DNA of 64,000 bases from JAXDAY01 sp034679345 (GCA_034679345.1 JAXDAY010000013.1:220522-284521), one strand, 5' to 3'. Shown: positions 17,699-27,686, counted from the stretch's first letter. A program made the numbers and translations. The notes: generated by a model not told the origin, from the letters alone.

Positions 17699-20056
17699 TT
17701 ATTGCCGCGTCATCGCCACGCGCAGCCGTTCCTCCGGACTGATCAGGTGGTCGTGGTCGTCTTTGCCCAGGTCGATCTGCACCCAGTGGATCTTGCCGGT
17801 GAAGGCACTGCTCTTCCTGTCGTAGTCGGGACTGACCGGCGTGCCGCTCTCACGGCCGACGTCGGTCGTCTCGTCGCACGAGAACATCATCGGCACGGTG
17901 GCTTCGAGGCGCCCCTGGCCCACTCTCCGCCCGTCATAGTAGAGCGAGACGCCTCCCCCCCTGGCCAGGCCGCCGCCGTCGTAGGCGAACTCCATTCTCA
18001 CCTGGTGCCTGCCGGCCGCGATCCTCTCGCCCGCTTCCACAGTGGTCACCTTGAGCCCGAGAAGGTTGTAGGCGAACTTCACCTTCCCTTCCCTGGCGTA
18101 GAGGCTCAGACCGCCGAAGGCGCCCCCCTGGGCGAGGATGACGCCCTCCGCTCCGCTCGCCGGTACCTCGACCTCTGCCGTGATCGAGAAGGACTTGTTT
18201 TTCATCGTCACGACGCTGTTCTCGGTCAGCCTGCCCATGCCGCCGAAGAGGAGCTGCGAATTGCCCTTGATCAGCGTGGGGCGGCCCGCCAGGTCCGGGT
18301 TGAAGCGTTCGACCCGTCGGTCGTCGAGCGGCAGGACATTGTACCTGGCCGCCTCGATCAGCCAGAGCCGCTGCAGCTCGTGGAGCTTCTCCGGCCTCTC
18401 CTTCGAGAGATCGTGCGCCTGCGTCCAGTCTTTGCCTCCGTCGTAGAGCTCCCAGACGTCGTCGTCGAAGGCGGGCAGGGCCTCCACGACGAAGGGTGTC
18501 GAATGGCGCGTCACGGCGCTCCAGCCCTTGTGATAGATCCCCCGGTTGCAGAACATCTCGAAGTACTGCGTCTCGTGCCGCTCGGGAACGCTGGCATCCT
18601 CGAAGCTGTACGCCATGCTCGTCCCCTCAAGCGGCTTCTGCTGGATGCCGTGGACCGCCGTAGGTTCGGGGATCCCGGCGGCCTCCAGGATCGTCGGCGC
18701 CACGTCGATCACGTGACAGAACTGGCTACGGACCTCGCCCTTCACCTTGATTCCGTTCGGCCAGTGGACGATCGTGCCGTTGCGCGTCCCTCCCCAGTGT
18801 GAGGCGACCTGCTTGGTCCATTGATAAGGCGTGTCCATGGCATGCGCCCAGCCGACGGCGTAGTGGTTGTAAGCTTCCGGGCCGCCGAACTTTTCGATCC
18901 GTTGCCGCAGGAACTCGGGAGTCTCCAGCTCCAAGCCGTTCAGGTGGATGTTCTCGTTGAACGTGCCCGGAAGACCTCCCTCGGCTGATGCCCCGTTGTC
19001 GCCGATGATGACGTAGATCAGCGTGTCATCCAGGACCTCCAGGTCCTTCAAAGCGGCGACCAGCCGGCCGACGTGATGATCGGTATGCTCCAGGAACCCC
19101 GCATACACCTCCATCTGCCTGGCCAGCACGGGCCGCATCTGCGGATCGATCTCCGCCCAGGCTTGGATCTCCGGATGACGTCTGGTCAACTCGCAGTCGG
19201 GCGGGATGACGCCCATCTTCTTCTGGCGGGCGAAGGTTTCCTCCCTCAGCTTGTCCCAACCCTGGTCGAACTTCCCCTTGTACTTGTCCGACCACTCCTT
19301 GGGGACGTGGTGGGGGGCGTGCGTCGCCCCCGGCGCGAAGTAGATGAAGAACGGTTTGTCGGGCATCAGGGCCTTCTGCTGACGTACCCAGGTGATGGCC
19401 TTGTCCGTCATGTCCTCGGTGAGGTGATATCCCTCCTCGGCCGTCTTCGGCGGATCCACGGGTATTGTTCCCTCGTAGAGCGCCGGGTCGTACTGATTGG
19501 TCTCGCCGCCGAGGAAGCCGTAGAAGTACTCGAACCCGCCGCCGCCCGTGGGCCAGGCGTCGAACGGCCCCATCGGGCTCGTCTGCCACACCGGCACCTC
19601 GTGGCACTTGCCGAACTGCGCGGTCGCATAGCCGTTCAGTTTCAGCGTCTCGGCCAGCGGGGCGCAGTCCTTTGGGCGGATCGAGCTGTAGCCGGGCGCG
19701 GAGGTGGCCAGCTCGGTGATGCAGCCCATGCCGGCCGAGTGGTGGTTGCGGCCGGTGAGGAGCGCCTGGCGCGTCGGCGAGCAGAGGGCAGTCGTATGAA
19801 ACCGGTTGTAGCGCAGCCCGTTCTTCGCGAGCTTCTCGAACGTGGGCGTCTGGCAGGGCCCGCCGAAGGCGGACGAGGAGCCGAACCCCGCGTCGTCGAT
19901 GAGAACGATGAGCACATTCGGCGCCCCCCTTGGGGGCCTGATGTCCCGGATCGGCGGAAACTTCGTCTCGGGGTCCTTCGCGTCGTAGGTGGTGGCTCCC
20001 ACGAACTTCCTATCCGGAATGGGCAGGACCTCTCGTCTTTCCTCATCGCGCTCCAC
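17699..20056 (-). CDS. Large arylsulfatase, 785 residues (Cys-type)
   Basis: Paralogue of the 790-residue sulfatase. VLIVLIDDAGFGSSSAFGG carries the metal ligands and LC92SPTRQALLTGRNHH the formylglycine site. The same C-terminal beta domain follows (GGLSLYAREGKVKFAYNLLGL). It is the first sulfatase transcribed after the outer-membrane gene. Keeping two near-copies suggests related sulfate-ester substrates, for example different positions on one polymer, but that is inference. Confidence 0.92.
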   Translation of the reverse strand: MERDEERREVLPIPDRKFVGATTYDAKDPETKFPPIRDIRPPRGAPNVLIVLIDDAGFGSSSAFGGPCQTPTFEKLAKNGLRYNRFHTTALCSPTRQALLTGRNHHSAGMGCITELATSAPGYSSIRPKDCAPLAETLKLNGYATAQFGKCHEVPVWQTSPMGPFDAWPTGGGGFEYFYGFLGGETNQYDPALYEGTIPVDPPKTAEEGYHLTEDMTDKAITWVRQQKALMPDKPFFIYFAPGATHAPHHVPKEWSDKYKGKFDQGWDKLREETFARQKKMGVIPPDCELTRRHPEIQAWAEIDPQMRPVLARQMEVYAGFLEHTDHHVGRLVAALKDLEVLDDTLIYVIIGDNGASAEGGLPGTFNENIHLNGLELETPEFLRQRIEKFGGPEAYNHYAVGWAHAMDTPYQWTKQVASHWGGTRNGTIVHWPNGIKVKGEVRSQFCHVIDVAPTILEAAGIPEPTAVHGIQQKPLEGTSMAYSFEDASVPERHETQYFEMFCNRGIYHKGWSAVTRHSTPFVVEALPAFDDDVWELYDGGKDWTQAHDLSKERPEKLHELQRLWLIEAARYNVLPLDDRRVERFNPDLAGRPTLIKGNSQLLFGGMGRLTENSVVTMKNKSFSITAEVEVPASGAEGVILAQGGAFGGLSLYAREGKVKFAYNLLGLKVTTVEAGERIAAGRHQVRMEFAYDGGGLARGGGVSLYYDGRRVGQGRLEATVPMMFSCDETTDVGRESGTPVSPDYDRKSSAFTGKIHWVQIDLGKDDHDHLISPEERLRVAMTRQ

Positions 20057-20165
20057 AGGAATCCTCCTTCCGGGACCCGCGCTCTCTCTGTGCAGCCCCG
20101 CTTCTCTTGATGGTCACGGTTTCGCCGCACCGTCCTTCAGGCTCGATGGCATTTCGCCGCGCGCC

Positions 20166-21182
20166 TCAGAACTTCAGCGCGAGATTTAGCCCGATCGACT
20201 GGCCCTGGAACCGGTCGGTAGCCGCGTACTCGTACAGGTAACGGAGATTCACGCTCCCGTTCCACGGAACGTAGACCGTGCCGATCTGCAGGCCCCCGCC
20301 ATGAGCCCCGTCGTGCACATCCGGATTCCGGGCCGCGTCCCCGCTATCGTCCGTGATCTGCCAGCTGTTGTACCCTGCAGGCCCAAACTCGAGGAGCATC
20401 TTCCTGTCCGCCGTCAGCGGCATGTACTGGCTCACTCCCCAGTTCAGGCTCAAATTCTGTCCAGGCGTCAGATCGAAGTCCTCCTTCTCGCCGTGGATCT
20501 CCCATGTCAACGCCGTGGCCACCGCCATCCGTCTGTCCGGCCATGGGTAGTACGAGAACGCACCCTGGAGCTGGTGAGTCCAGAAGCCCAGTCCGATGTT
20601 GTCCGTGGCCTCCGTCCTGATCTCCCCGACGACGGGCAGCATCACATCCTCCGTCTCGTATTTCCCCACGGGAAGATAGAGGCCGTAGCCGAGCGCGGCG
20701 TCGAAGTTCGGCCTTTTCCAGCCCAGCCAGACCGGTTGCACGAACATGTCCCCCACGCCGAACTGCGACTCGTCCGCACTGCGGCCGCTCCCGCTCTGCG
20801 TCGCGAACGAGGCTCCAATGCTCGTGTTGGCAAGCGGGAACATTGCGTAAGCCCCGTACGTGGCCCCGAGGAGCTTGTAGTGGGAGGCCCACATCACGCC
20901 CGCGGTCATCACATACACATCGAGGTCCACATCCAGATCGATGGTCGTCGCCAGGGGTGGCCTCTCGATGGTCACCTGGCTGATCTCATCGCCATCCCGG
21001 TCGTTGACCTGGTCGCTCATGTACATGTAGTTGTACAGGATGCCGTAGATACCAGGGTCCGGCACGACGAAGTCACGAATGTTCGCCACACCCGCGGAGA
21101 AGTGCCCTGTCTCGCCGGCCTGCGCCCCAGAGAAGGTGATGGAGAGCAGACCTGCCAGCGCGATGGCCCAGAATACCTTCAC
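20166..21182 (-). CDS. Outer-membrane transporter-like barrel of the sulfatase locus
   Basis: 338 residues with a signal peptide (about 1-22) and a repeated amphipathic-strand pattern ending LNLALKF, with the C-terminal Phe typical of barrels. The family look is that of the phenol-degradation MetA/SphA-like outer-membrane proteins (PF13557-like): YGAYAMFPLANTSIGA, DMFVQPVWLGWK and YGLYLPVGKYE. It lies between the maturase and sulfatase genes, so it may admit the sulfated substrate or its product. Confidence 0.75.
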   Translation of the reverse strand: MKVFWAIALAGLLSITFSGAQAGETGHFSAGVANIRDFVVPDPGIYGILYNYMYMSDQVNDRDGDEISQVTIERPPLATTIDLDVDLDVYVMTAGVMWASHYKLLGATYGAYAMFPLANTSIGASFATQSGSGRSADESQFGVGDMFVQPVWLGWKRPNFDAALGYGLYLPVGKYETEDVMLPVVGEIRTEATDNIGLGFWTHQLQGAFSYYPWPDRRMAVATALTWEIHGEKEDFDLTPGQNLSLNWGVSQYMPLTADRKMLLEFGPAGYNSWQITDDSGDAARNPDVHDGAHGGGLQIGTVYVPWNGSVNLRYLYEYAATDRFQGQSIGLNLALKF

Positions 21183-21211
21183 GGTTCGTCACTCCTTTCG
21201 CAGTCCCTGTG

Positions 21212-22414
21212 TCACCCGCCGGTTCGGTTTGCCATGATCGCCATGACCTCCGAGGCGGGCCTGTTTCGACGAAGAAGATCTGCCATGACCCTCATCGATT
21301 GGTCGGCATGCCTGAAGAAAGCCAGGTACCCGGAGCAGAGGTAGTTCAGCCCCTGCTCGCCGTCAGGCGTCTGACAGAAACGGTTCTTCGGGCACTCCCC
21401 GTTGCAGATGTGACGGAAGTCGCACCCGCGGCAATAGCGCGGGAGCGTGTCTCGCTTGTCCAACCCGAAACGCTGTTGCTTATCGGAAGCCACAAGGTCG
21501 AGCATCGGAGTCTGCAGGATGTTCCCAAGGTAGTGGCGCGGCTCAACGAAGTGATCGCAGGAGTAGAGGTCTCCGTTGTGCTCGAGGGCCATGCCGAGGC
21601 CGCAAGTCGGCCCGAAGATGCAGACGGTCCCCGCCATCCCGAGCCATCCCGCGAGCGCGCCGTCGAAGTTGAGGACGAAGGTCTCGCCGACGTCTTTGCC
21701 CACCCATTCATCGAAGATCTCGATGAGAAAGCGGCCGAACTGCTCGGGGCGCACCGACCTGTCGGTCACCCTCGTGCCTTCCTGGAAGCCCGTGTCGTTG
21801 TCCCGCTCGACGATGGGAATGAACTGGAGGTATTGCGCTTTCAGCTCGTCTCTGAAGAAGCGATAAACCTCCAGAGGGTACTCCGAGTTCTTCGCATTCA
21901 CCGTGCACAGAATGTTGAACTGCACGTCGTGCTTCTGAAGAAACCGCGCCCCCCTGAGCACCTGATCGAAGGTGCCCCGCCCTCCCTTGTCCTTGCGATA
22001 GACGTCGTGGAGTTCCTTGGGGCCATCGAGACTCAAACCGATCAGGAAATTCCGTTCATGAAAGAACTGACACCACTCGTCATCGAGCAGGATGCCGTTT
22101 GTCTGAAAGGTATTCTCGATGCGGGTTCCAGGCTTGGCGTACTCGTCTTGGAGCTCGACCGTCCTCCTGAAGAAGTCGAGCCCCATGAGCGTCGGCTCCC
22201 CGCCTTGCCACGCAACGGTTACCTGGGGAACTTGGTGGGCGTCGAGAAGCTGCCGGATGTAGGAGCGGTGGACCTCGTCCGACATCCGGAAGGTGCTTCC
22301 CTCATAGAGATGCTCTTTCTTCAGAAAAAAGCAGTAGTCGCAATTGAGATTGCATGCCGAACCGGTGGGTTTGGCCATGACATGGAATGCCTGCGGGCGC
22401 CGAGATGGCGACAC
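21212..22414 (-). CDS. Anaerobic-type sulfatase-maturating radical SAM enzyme
   Basis: 400 residues. The radical SAM cluster motif is C21NLNCDYC28, followed by WQGGEPTLMG, the usual second motif. A SPASM-type C-terminal region with many Cys (YCRGCDFRHICNGECPKNR near 335-355) holds auxiliary FeS clusters. These enzymes oxidise the active-site Cys or Ser of sulfatases to formylglycine. It is the first gene of the minus-strand locus that encodes three Cys-type sulfatases, which supports the assignment. The GTG at 22414 is chosen because a stop lies two codons upstream and a GGAGG-like site precedes it. Confidence 0.93.
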   Translation of the reverse strand: MSPSRRPQAFHVMAKPTGSACNLNCDYCFFLKKEHLYEGSTFRMSDEVHRSYIRQLLDAHQVPQVTVAWQGGEPTLMGLDFFRRTVELQDEYAKPGTRIENTFQTNGILLDDEWCQFFHERNFLIGLSLDGPKELHDVYRKDKGGRGTFDQVLRGARFLQKHDVQFNILCTVNAKNSEYPLEVYRFFRDELKAQYLQFIPIVERDNDTGFQEGTRVTDRSVRPEQFGRFLIEIFDEWVGKDVGETFVLNFDGALAGWLGMAGTVCIFGPTCGLGMALEHNGDLYSCDHFVEPRHYLGNILQTPMLDLVASDKQQRFGLDKRDTLPRYCRGCDFRHICNGECPKNRFCQTPDGEQGLNYLCSGYLAFFRHADQSMRVMADLLRRNRPASEVMAIMANRTGG

Positions 22415-22805
22415 CCCTCACCTCCGCATCTCGGTGATCCAGCCAAGGGCTTTCACGTGTACCGCCAAGCACGCTATTCCCACCGCGCCAATTCGTCAAG
22501 ATCGTTCTCTGATTCAGGATGACATCTTTGGTAGATCCAGCTCGCGGCGCGGTCCTTTGAACATCGAAAGGATTCCGGGGAGTATTCATTGGACGAATCC
22601 TCGAATCAGATCCAGATTATCCCCACTCGGCCCGACGCCAATCGCGACAAGATGGTCGACTCAACGTCGATCGCCCCGTGGTTCGCTCGGCGCCGGGAGG
22701 AGGACATCGACGCGTCGCATGAAGTATTTGAAAGCGGACGAAGCGAGGGATAGCATCGCGGCCGTGAATGTTCAGTCGCAAGAGCGGCGACGAAAGGAGA
22801 CGAAG
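22415..22805. other. Divergent intergenic region upstream of the sulfatase locus
   Basis: 391 bases between the maturase gene (minus) and a secreted-protein gene (plus). Short open frames here have no ribosome site. It must carry two promoters, but no convincing -35/-10 pair was seen. A GGAG ribosome site lies 8 bases before the ATG at 22806. Confidence 0.4.
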
Positions 22806-23615
22806 ATGCTGATCCGGAGCTGGTCCGTAGCTTGCGCGCTGGGCGCGCTCTGCGTGAGCGCCCTGCCCATGGCGAACGCCCAGGAGACACCCCACAAGAT
22901 CACGGCGCAGGAGGTCGCGGAGGCCCTCGCCGATCCCTCCGCGACGATCAACTATGGAAACCTGAACTTCCGCCACTACCAGGATGTAGGCCCTCGGGAC
23001 GACGCGAATCAGGAGCTGCGGCTGAACGCCGCGGGCTTCCTGAAGCCGGGTCAGGCGACGGTGCTGTATCGGGGCTTCCTGCCGATGTACTCGACCGACT
23101 TCCCGGTCGACGATACAGGGGTGGGAGACGCGTTGCTCTCCGCCTACGTGGTGCCGAAAGGAGGCACGCTCATCCTCGGCTATGGGGGCGCGTTGATGCT
23201 TCCCACGGCTTCCGAAGACTACTTCGGCACCGGCAAGTGGTCCGCGGGGCCCACGCTTGTGGCCGCCAAGAAGGTGCCGGGCAGGTACACGGTCGGCGGA
23301 CTGCTGACGCACATGTGGTCCTTCGCGGGCGATGACGACCGCGCCGCGGTCAGCATGACCACGATTCAGCCTGCCATCTCCCTCTTCCTCAACCGCCGGG
23401 GCACGAGCCTCACCGTGGGCTCGGAGACCACCTACAACTGGGAGGCGGATGTGGACGAGTGGCAGGTGCCGCTAACGGCGGGCCTGAACCAGATCCTGCC
23501 TCCCTTCGGCAAGTTCTTTGTCGGTATCGGCCTCGCGGGAACCTACTACATCGAGAAGCCCGAGTATGCGCAGGAGTGGGACATGCGCGTCGTGGCATCG
23601 ATCGTGCTTCCATGA
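22806..23615 (+). CDS. Secreted outer-membrane-type protein
   Basis: 269 residues with a signal peptide (cleavage near MANAQE, residue 22-24). The body is rich in Gly and aromatic residues and looks like a transporter-type barrel (PF13557-like style: GDALLSAYVVPKGG, GLLTHMWSFAG, then FVGIGLAGTYYIEKPEY). It reads away from the sulfatase locus and is followed by an Omp85-like gene. The ATG at 22806 with its GGAG site is chosen over in-frame codons upstream because the signal peptide begins there. Confidence 0.72.
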   Translation: MLIRSWSVACALGALCVSALPMANAQETPHKITAQEVAEALADPSATINYGNLNFRHYQDVGPRDDANQELRLNAAGFLKPGQATVLYRGFLPMYSTDFPVDDTGVGDALLSAYVVPKGGTLILGYGGALMLPTASEDYFGTGKWSAGPTLVAAKKVPGRYTVGGLLTHMWSFAGDDDRAAVSMTTIQPAISLFLNRRGTSLTVGSETTYNWEADVDEWQVPLTAGLNQILPPFGKFFVGIGLAGTYYIEKPEYAQEWDMRVVASIVLP

Positions 23616-23712
23616 TTGGTTCGCCCGCACGGGGAATCCGCGGCTTTCGATGGGGATCCCGGGATAACGCAAGGCGAACGCGCGACAGTGGATCTGGGGG
23701 GCGGATGGAGCG

Positions 23713-24990
23713 ATGAACCGCGGACGCCGACTTGAGACGAATCTTTTGCGCGTGCTCGCGATCTTGGTCGCCGCGGCGTCCCTCGCTCCTTCGGCCGCGC
23801 GGGCGGAGTCCGGCGCCGACCCCGCCCCCGGGACGACGACGCCGGCCCAAACGGACGCCATGGACCTCTATCGAAGGCTGCGCCACAGGGAGCCAGCGCT
23901 CTCCGATAGCGCGGCCGGGCAGGACGAGGGGAAGCGCTCGGTCATCGTGACGCCCTTCCTGAACTACGACCCGGCCACGAGCGTCATCTTCGGGGTGGGC
24001 GCACTGACATCGATCTACCATGGCACTCTGGAGAGCACCTTCCCGTCGACGGTGCAGCTTGGGGGGAGCGTCTCGCTGGAGGAGCAGATCGCCATCGGTC
24101 TGAAGGTCGACGCCTACAGCGACCACAACCGGTGGTTTCTCCAGGCGAACACTTCATGGGCGAAGTACCCCCAATCCACGTATGATCTCGGCACCGATTC
24201 GCCCGACCTCTCCCGGGTCGGAGTCGACCTGTATGTCCCCAAGGCGCTCATATTGCTCTATCGCCAGGTCCTGCCGGATCTCTTCGCCGGAATGGGACTG
24301 CAGTATGTGACCCGCACGGACATACGGCCGATGAGCGGGTTCGCGCCGATCTGGGATCAGTCAGCGTTCGTCGAGTACAGCACGCAGCATGGGTTCGACC
24401 TCAAGAGGCAGACCTCGGCCGGCTTGAGCGGCAATCTGCTCTACGATGGACGAGACAATCCGATCAACGCCTCCAAGGGGTGGTTCGTCAGCGCGAGCTA
24501 CCGGACCTTCTTCGAGGATGTTCTCGGCGGCACATCGAACTGGCAGGAGATCTACGCCGACCTCCGCACCTACCGGTCCCTGGATCCGAACGCCCGGCAC
24601 CGGTTGGCGCTCTGGCTCTACAGCGACGTCGTGACCGGAGGTACCGCGCCCTTCTTCGATCTTCCGGCGACAGGCATCGTTCCCCGCGGCCGCGCCGGAC
24701 GCGGATACGACAGCAACCGCTTCAGGGGCGACCGGATGGCCTATGCCGAGATGGAGTACCGGACGACCCTCACGCGAAACGGGCTCCTGGGCGCGGTGGC
24801 CTTCCTCAACACGGAATCGTTTGGCGCCCCAGAAGCCGGCACCGACCTCTTCGAGTCCTTCGCCACCGCCGGAGGGATCGGCCTGAGGATTCTGGTCGAC
24901 AAGCGCGCAAAGTCCAACCTCTGCCTCGACGTGGGCTTCGGGAAGAACAATTCAAAGGGGATCTGGGCGGGGTTCCAGGAGACCTTTTAG
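23713..24990 (+). CDS. BamA/TamA-like (surface antigen D15) outer-membrane protein
   Basis: 425 residues with a signal peptide (about 1-32). Residues 75-425 look like an Omp85-type barrel: FGVGALTSIYHG, NLLYDGRDNPINASKGWFVSASYRT and the late RGYDSNRFRGDRMAYAEMEYR, which resembles the conserved RGF/barrel region. It ends with Phe. No POTRA domains are present, so it is more like the short D15-only proteins than BamA. Possible roles are phospholipid or protein transport at the outer membrane. Confidence 0.75.
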   Translation: MNRGRRLETNLLRVLAILVAAASLAPSAARAESGADPAPGTTTPAQTDAMDLYRRLRHREPALSDSAAGQDEGKRSVIVTPFLNYDPATSVIFGVGALTSIYHGTLESTFPSTVQLGGSVSLEEQIAIGLKVDAYSDHNRWFLQANTSWAKYPQSTYDLGTDSPDLSRVGVDLYVPKALILLYRQVLPDLFAGMGLQYVTRTDIRPMSGFAPIWDQSAFVEYSTQHGFDLKRQTSAGLSGNLLYDGRDNPINASKGWFVSASYRTFFEDVLGGTSNWQEIYADLRTYRSLDPNARHRLALWLYSDVVTGGTAPFFDLPATGIVPRGRAGRGYDSNRFRGDRMAYAEMEYRTTLTRNGLLGAVAFLNTESFGAPEAGTDLFESFATAGGIGLRILVDKRAKSNLCLDVGFGKNNSKGIWAGFQETF

Positions 24991-25092
24991 TCCTGAAACC
25001 TTCTGGCCCGGTCTTCCCGAAGCCTCGCCGGCGCCACATCCGGCCGGGTCAGGCGGCGCCCGCGATCGCCCGGGCGCGCCGCGAGAAATGGA

Positions 25093-25719
25093 TCACTTCT
25101 TCCCTAGAACCTCGCTTCGGACCAGGTCCCGTACCACGACGGCTGCGAAATCCTGGGCCGCCTTCAACGCAGAGACAGGATCCACGGCTTCCGATTGGCC
25201 GCTCCACACCAGACGCTCATCCTTCATTGAGTAGACATTCGTCTCCACTGTCACCACCCGGTACTCGAGAGTATAGCCCGGCTCCGTGACTGTGCTGTAG
25301 GAGGTGTAGTAATAAGGGTAGAAGCGATGGTAGGTCGGTCCAGGCACGATGTAGGTGGTCGGGGGAACGTACTCCGTCTCCTTGGAGAGGCCGAGGATGC
25401 GGGTGAGGGTCACCAGCTGGATGCCATTCTCCCGGCAGTATTGACGGCCTCCGGTCGTGTCGAACGGCGCGCCCGGCGGGATCACGCTCGAGCCCAAGAC
25501 GACCGCCACCTTCCGCTTCTTGAGCTGAGCGGCCATGGCGGTCTCGAAGGCCCGCACGTTGGTCGGATTCTCCCCCAGACCGATAACCAGCACCTTCTGC
25601 ACGGGTGCGCTCTGGTACTCGGGATCGATCCATCTCCCGATCATCCGGGTCGAGCTCACGCACGAAGCGGCGAGCGCGCACAGCAGAACTCCGCAGGCGA
25701 CTTTCGCGAAGCGATCCAT
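25093..25719 (-). CDS. DUF4136-like lipoprotein
   Basis: 208 residues. The N-terminus is a lipoprotein signal with LAASC as lipobox. The following RMIGRWIDPEYQSAPVQKVLVIGLGENPTNVR and the late AAQDFAAVVVRDLVRSEVL resemble DUF4136-type lipoproteins. A Tyr/Pro-rich middle (about 118-140) is unusual and may be surface exposed. It converges on the Omp85-like gene. Confidence 0.7.
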   Translation of the reverse strand: MDRFAKVACGVLLCALAASCVSSTRMIGRWIDPEYQSAPVQKVLVIGLGENPTNVRAFETAMAAQLKKRKVAVVLGSSVIPPGAPFDTTGGRQYCRENGIQLVTLTRILGLSKETEYVPPTTYIVPGPTYHRFYPYYYTSYSTVTEPGYTLEYRVVTVETNVYSMKDERLVWSGQSEAVDPVSALKAAQDFAAVVVRDLVRSEVLGKK

Positions 25720-26250
25720 CGGTCCTCCCCTCTTTGAGCCGAGACCCGCACGCCGGCAAGCGCCGGACCTCGCAGGCGCGCCGCAAGCGCGCGCTATGAA
25801 ATCATCCCGTCATCGAAGCACGCCCGTCCCGCCCGTGGGGCGCGCGCATCCGCGACTGCGCATGAGGTGGCGCTCCTTCTTCAGTCGTTCCGCCGTATCC
25901 GGCCGCCGGGAAGCTACTCCCTCGCCGGATGGGTGTCAACCTATGGTGGCGTCCCGGCGAGGTCTCAGGAGAGGCCGACGCGACTCCGATCCGGGCCGGC
26001 GCCGGATCTCCCGAGCGCCATCGTCTTCTGATCGCTCGCCTTGAGTGAGGCATCGGGTGATGCGCTGCCTCCGTCCACCTGTTTCGTCTTGACAGTCGAT
26101 CGCCCGGTGACTAGCTTCGGCGCCGCATGGATCGAACGGGAATCCGACATGGCGGGATCCGGGCGGTCCACATCGAACGTGGCGGCATCGAAGCGTGACG
26201 GGACTGCGGAAATGCAGACTCAGTCCTCTTGACCAAGGGGGGTACCGGAA
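25720..26250. other. 531-base non-coding region
   Basis: No gene is convincing. Short open frames on both strands (for example 25965-26171 minus and 26041-26232 plus) lack ribosome sites and known motifs. It contains a candidate promoter at 26089-26117 directed at the barrel pair downstream. Confidence 0.45.
26089..26117 (+). promoter_or_regulatory. Candidate housekeeping promoter
   Basis: TTGACA (26089-26094), a 17-base spacer, then TAGCTT (26112-26117). The -35 is perfect; the -10 is of the weaker TAnnnT type common in GC-rich genomes. It would give a leader of about 125 bases for the gene at 26251. Confidence 0.5.
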
Positions 26251-26922
26251 ATGGCGAGATCAGGTCGCTTCCTCGCTCTTGTGTGTGTGCTGGCGGTCGT
26301 GTCCAATGCCGCGGCGATGGCCGCGCTGCTGAGTCCGAGCGATCGGGCCGAGTCGTGGGAATTCAGTCTGCAAACGCGCTACGTGGGCGCGCAAGACTAT
26401 GAAGGGAGCGGTGGATCCAGTCTGTCACTCGAGGACGATCTCGGCTGGGGCTTTGGTGTCGCGTACAACCTGGATGAGCGGTTCAGTGTCGGCTGCTTCG
26501 CCTCGTGGCGCACCGTCGACTACTCCGCCCATGTCGTCAGTCGCGACGATCCGGATCACACGCTTGACTGGAGCGACTGGCTGGATACGGGCAACATCGG
26601 CGTCAACGCGACGTGGCACGTTCTACCCAAGCGATTCACGCCCTACGTGCAGGGTTCGGTCGGTTGGGCGATGGTTGACTCGAACATCCCGGAGTCGGTC
26701 GACATCGACTGCTGGTGGGATCCATGGTGGGGAGACATCTGCGCGGCGTATGGGAACACCTACACCGAGGATGCCGCATCGTACGGATTCAGCGCCGGGC
26801 TGGCAGCGCAGCTCACGGAAGCGCTCTTCGCTCGCGCCGGGTACGAGAAGAGCTGGATCGACCTCGACGGGGCCGACAACTTCGACATGCTCCGGATTGA
26901 AGTGGGGATGATGTTCCGATGA
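26251..26922 (+). CDS. Outer-membrane beta-barrel protein (OmpW/OmpA-like)
   Basis: 223 residues with a signal peptide. The body has an 8-stranded-barrel look (GWGFGVAYNLDERFSVGCFASWRTVDY, with strands separated by acidic turns) and ends EVGMMFR. Three Cys with neighbouring Trp (DCWWDPWWGDIC near 150-160) are unusual for such a barrel and could form a periplasmic or surface disulfide. The stop overlaps the next ATG (ATGA at 26919-26922). Confidence 0.72.
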   Translation: MARSGRFLALVCVLAVVSNAAAMAALLSPSDRAESWEFSLQTRYVGAQDYEGSGGSSLSLEDDLGWGFGVAYNLDERFSVGCFASWRTVDYSAHVVSRDDPDHTLDWSDWLDTGNIGVNATWHVLPKRFTPYVQGSVGWAMVDSNIPESVDIDCWWDPWWGDICAAYGNTYTEDAASYGFSAGLAAQLTEALFARAGYEKSWIDLDGADNFDMLRIEVGMMFR

Positions 26923-27686
26923 TCGCGATCAAGCCGAGAGCGGCAGGACCGGCCGTGATGATCCTGCTAGCGGCATTGTCCACGGCATCCGCGGAAGAAC
27001 CTCGACTCTGGAGTGTGGAAATCACGCCCATGGCCTGGATCGCAGGCATCGAGGGCACCGTCACGGTGGACGGAGAGAAGACCGACTTCGACAAGTCGGC
27101 AAGCGACCTGTTCGACTATGTCGAGTTCGCTGGGGGACTGATCGCCACAGTTCAGTACGAGCGGTGGGTCCTCCGGGGCCAGTTCGACGCCTTCGACTTG
27201 AGCACCGATGCCCTGGATGTCGAGGATCGGCCCCTGGGCGGCAAGCTGGACTCAAACATGCTCATCGTCGGGCTCGGGGCCGGCTACCAGATTGACGGCT
27301 GGAAAGAAGGCCAGACCTTCGACCTGCTTGCCGGTCTACGCTCCCTCAACGCCGACAACGATCTGGAGGTGTATGGGGAGGACGGAGGCTCGTACAGCAA
27401 GCAGAGCGAACTGCTGGACCCGGTTCTTGCCGTGAGGGGCAACCTTCCGATCTTTCCGTCCAAGATCAAGGGGCTGTGGCTGAACGCCATGGCAAGCCTT
27501 GGCGGCGGCGGCGACTCGGAGCTGGTCTACGAGCTGCAGCCGCAGCTCCAGTACCGGATCATGCCCAGGGTCGCCGCGCGCTTGGGGTATCGCCGGGCCG
27601 GGTGGAAGGTCGACGCGGACGGCAGCGACAACGAGCTCGACTTCTCCCTGGCTGGGCTGAACTTCGGCGTGGGAGTGACCTTCTAG
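26919..27686 (+). CDS. Outer-membrane beta-barrel protein
   Basis: 255 residues with a short signal peptide (cleavage near TASAEE, residue 25). Repeated amphipathic strands follow and end with LNFGVGVTF, an aromatic C-terminus. Phrases such as VEITPMAWIAGIEGTVTV and GLGAGYQIDGWKEGQTFDLLAGLR recur in annotated outer-membrane barrels of unknown cargo. It is co-translated with the barrel gene before it. Confidence 0.75.
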   Translation: MIAIKPRAAGPAVMILLAALSTASAEEPRLWSVEITPMAWIAGIEGTVTVDGEKTDFDKSASDLFDYVEFAGGLIATVQYERWVLRGQFDAFDLSTDALDVEDRPLGGKLDSNMLIVGLGAGYQIDGWKEGQTFDLLAGLRSLNADNDLEVYGEDGGSYSKQSELLDPVLAVRGNLPIFPSKIKGLWLNAMASLGGGGDSELVYELQPQLQYRIMPRVAARLGYRRAGWKVDADGSDNELDFSLAGLNFGVGVTF

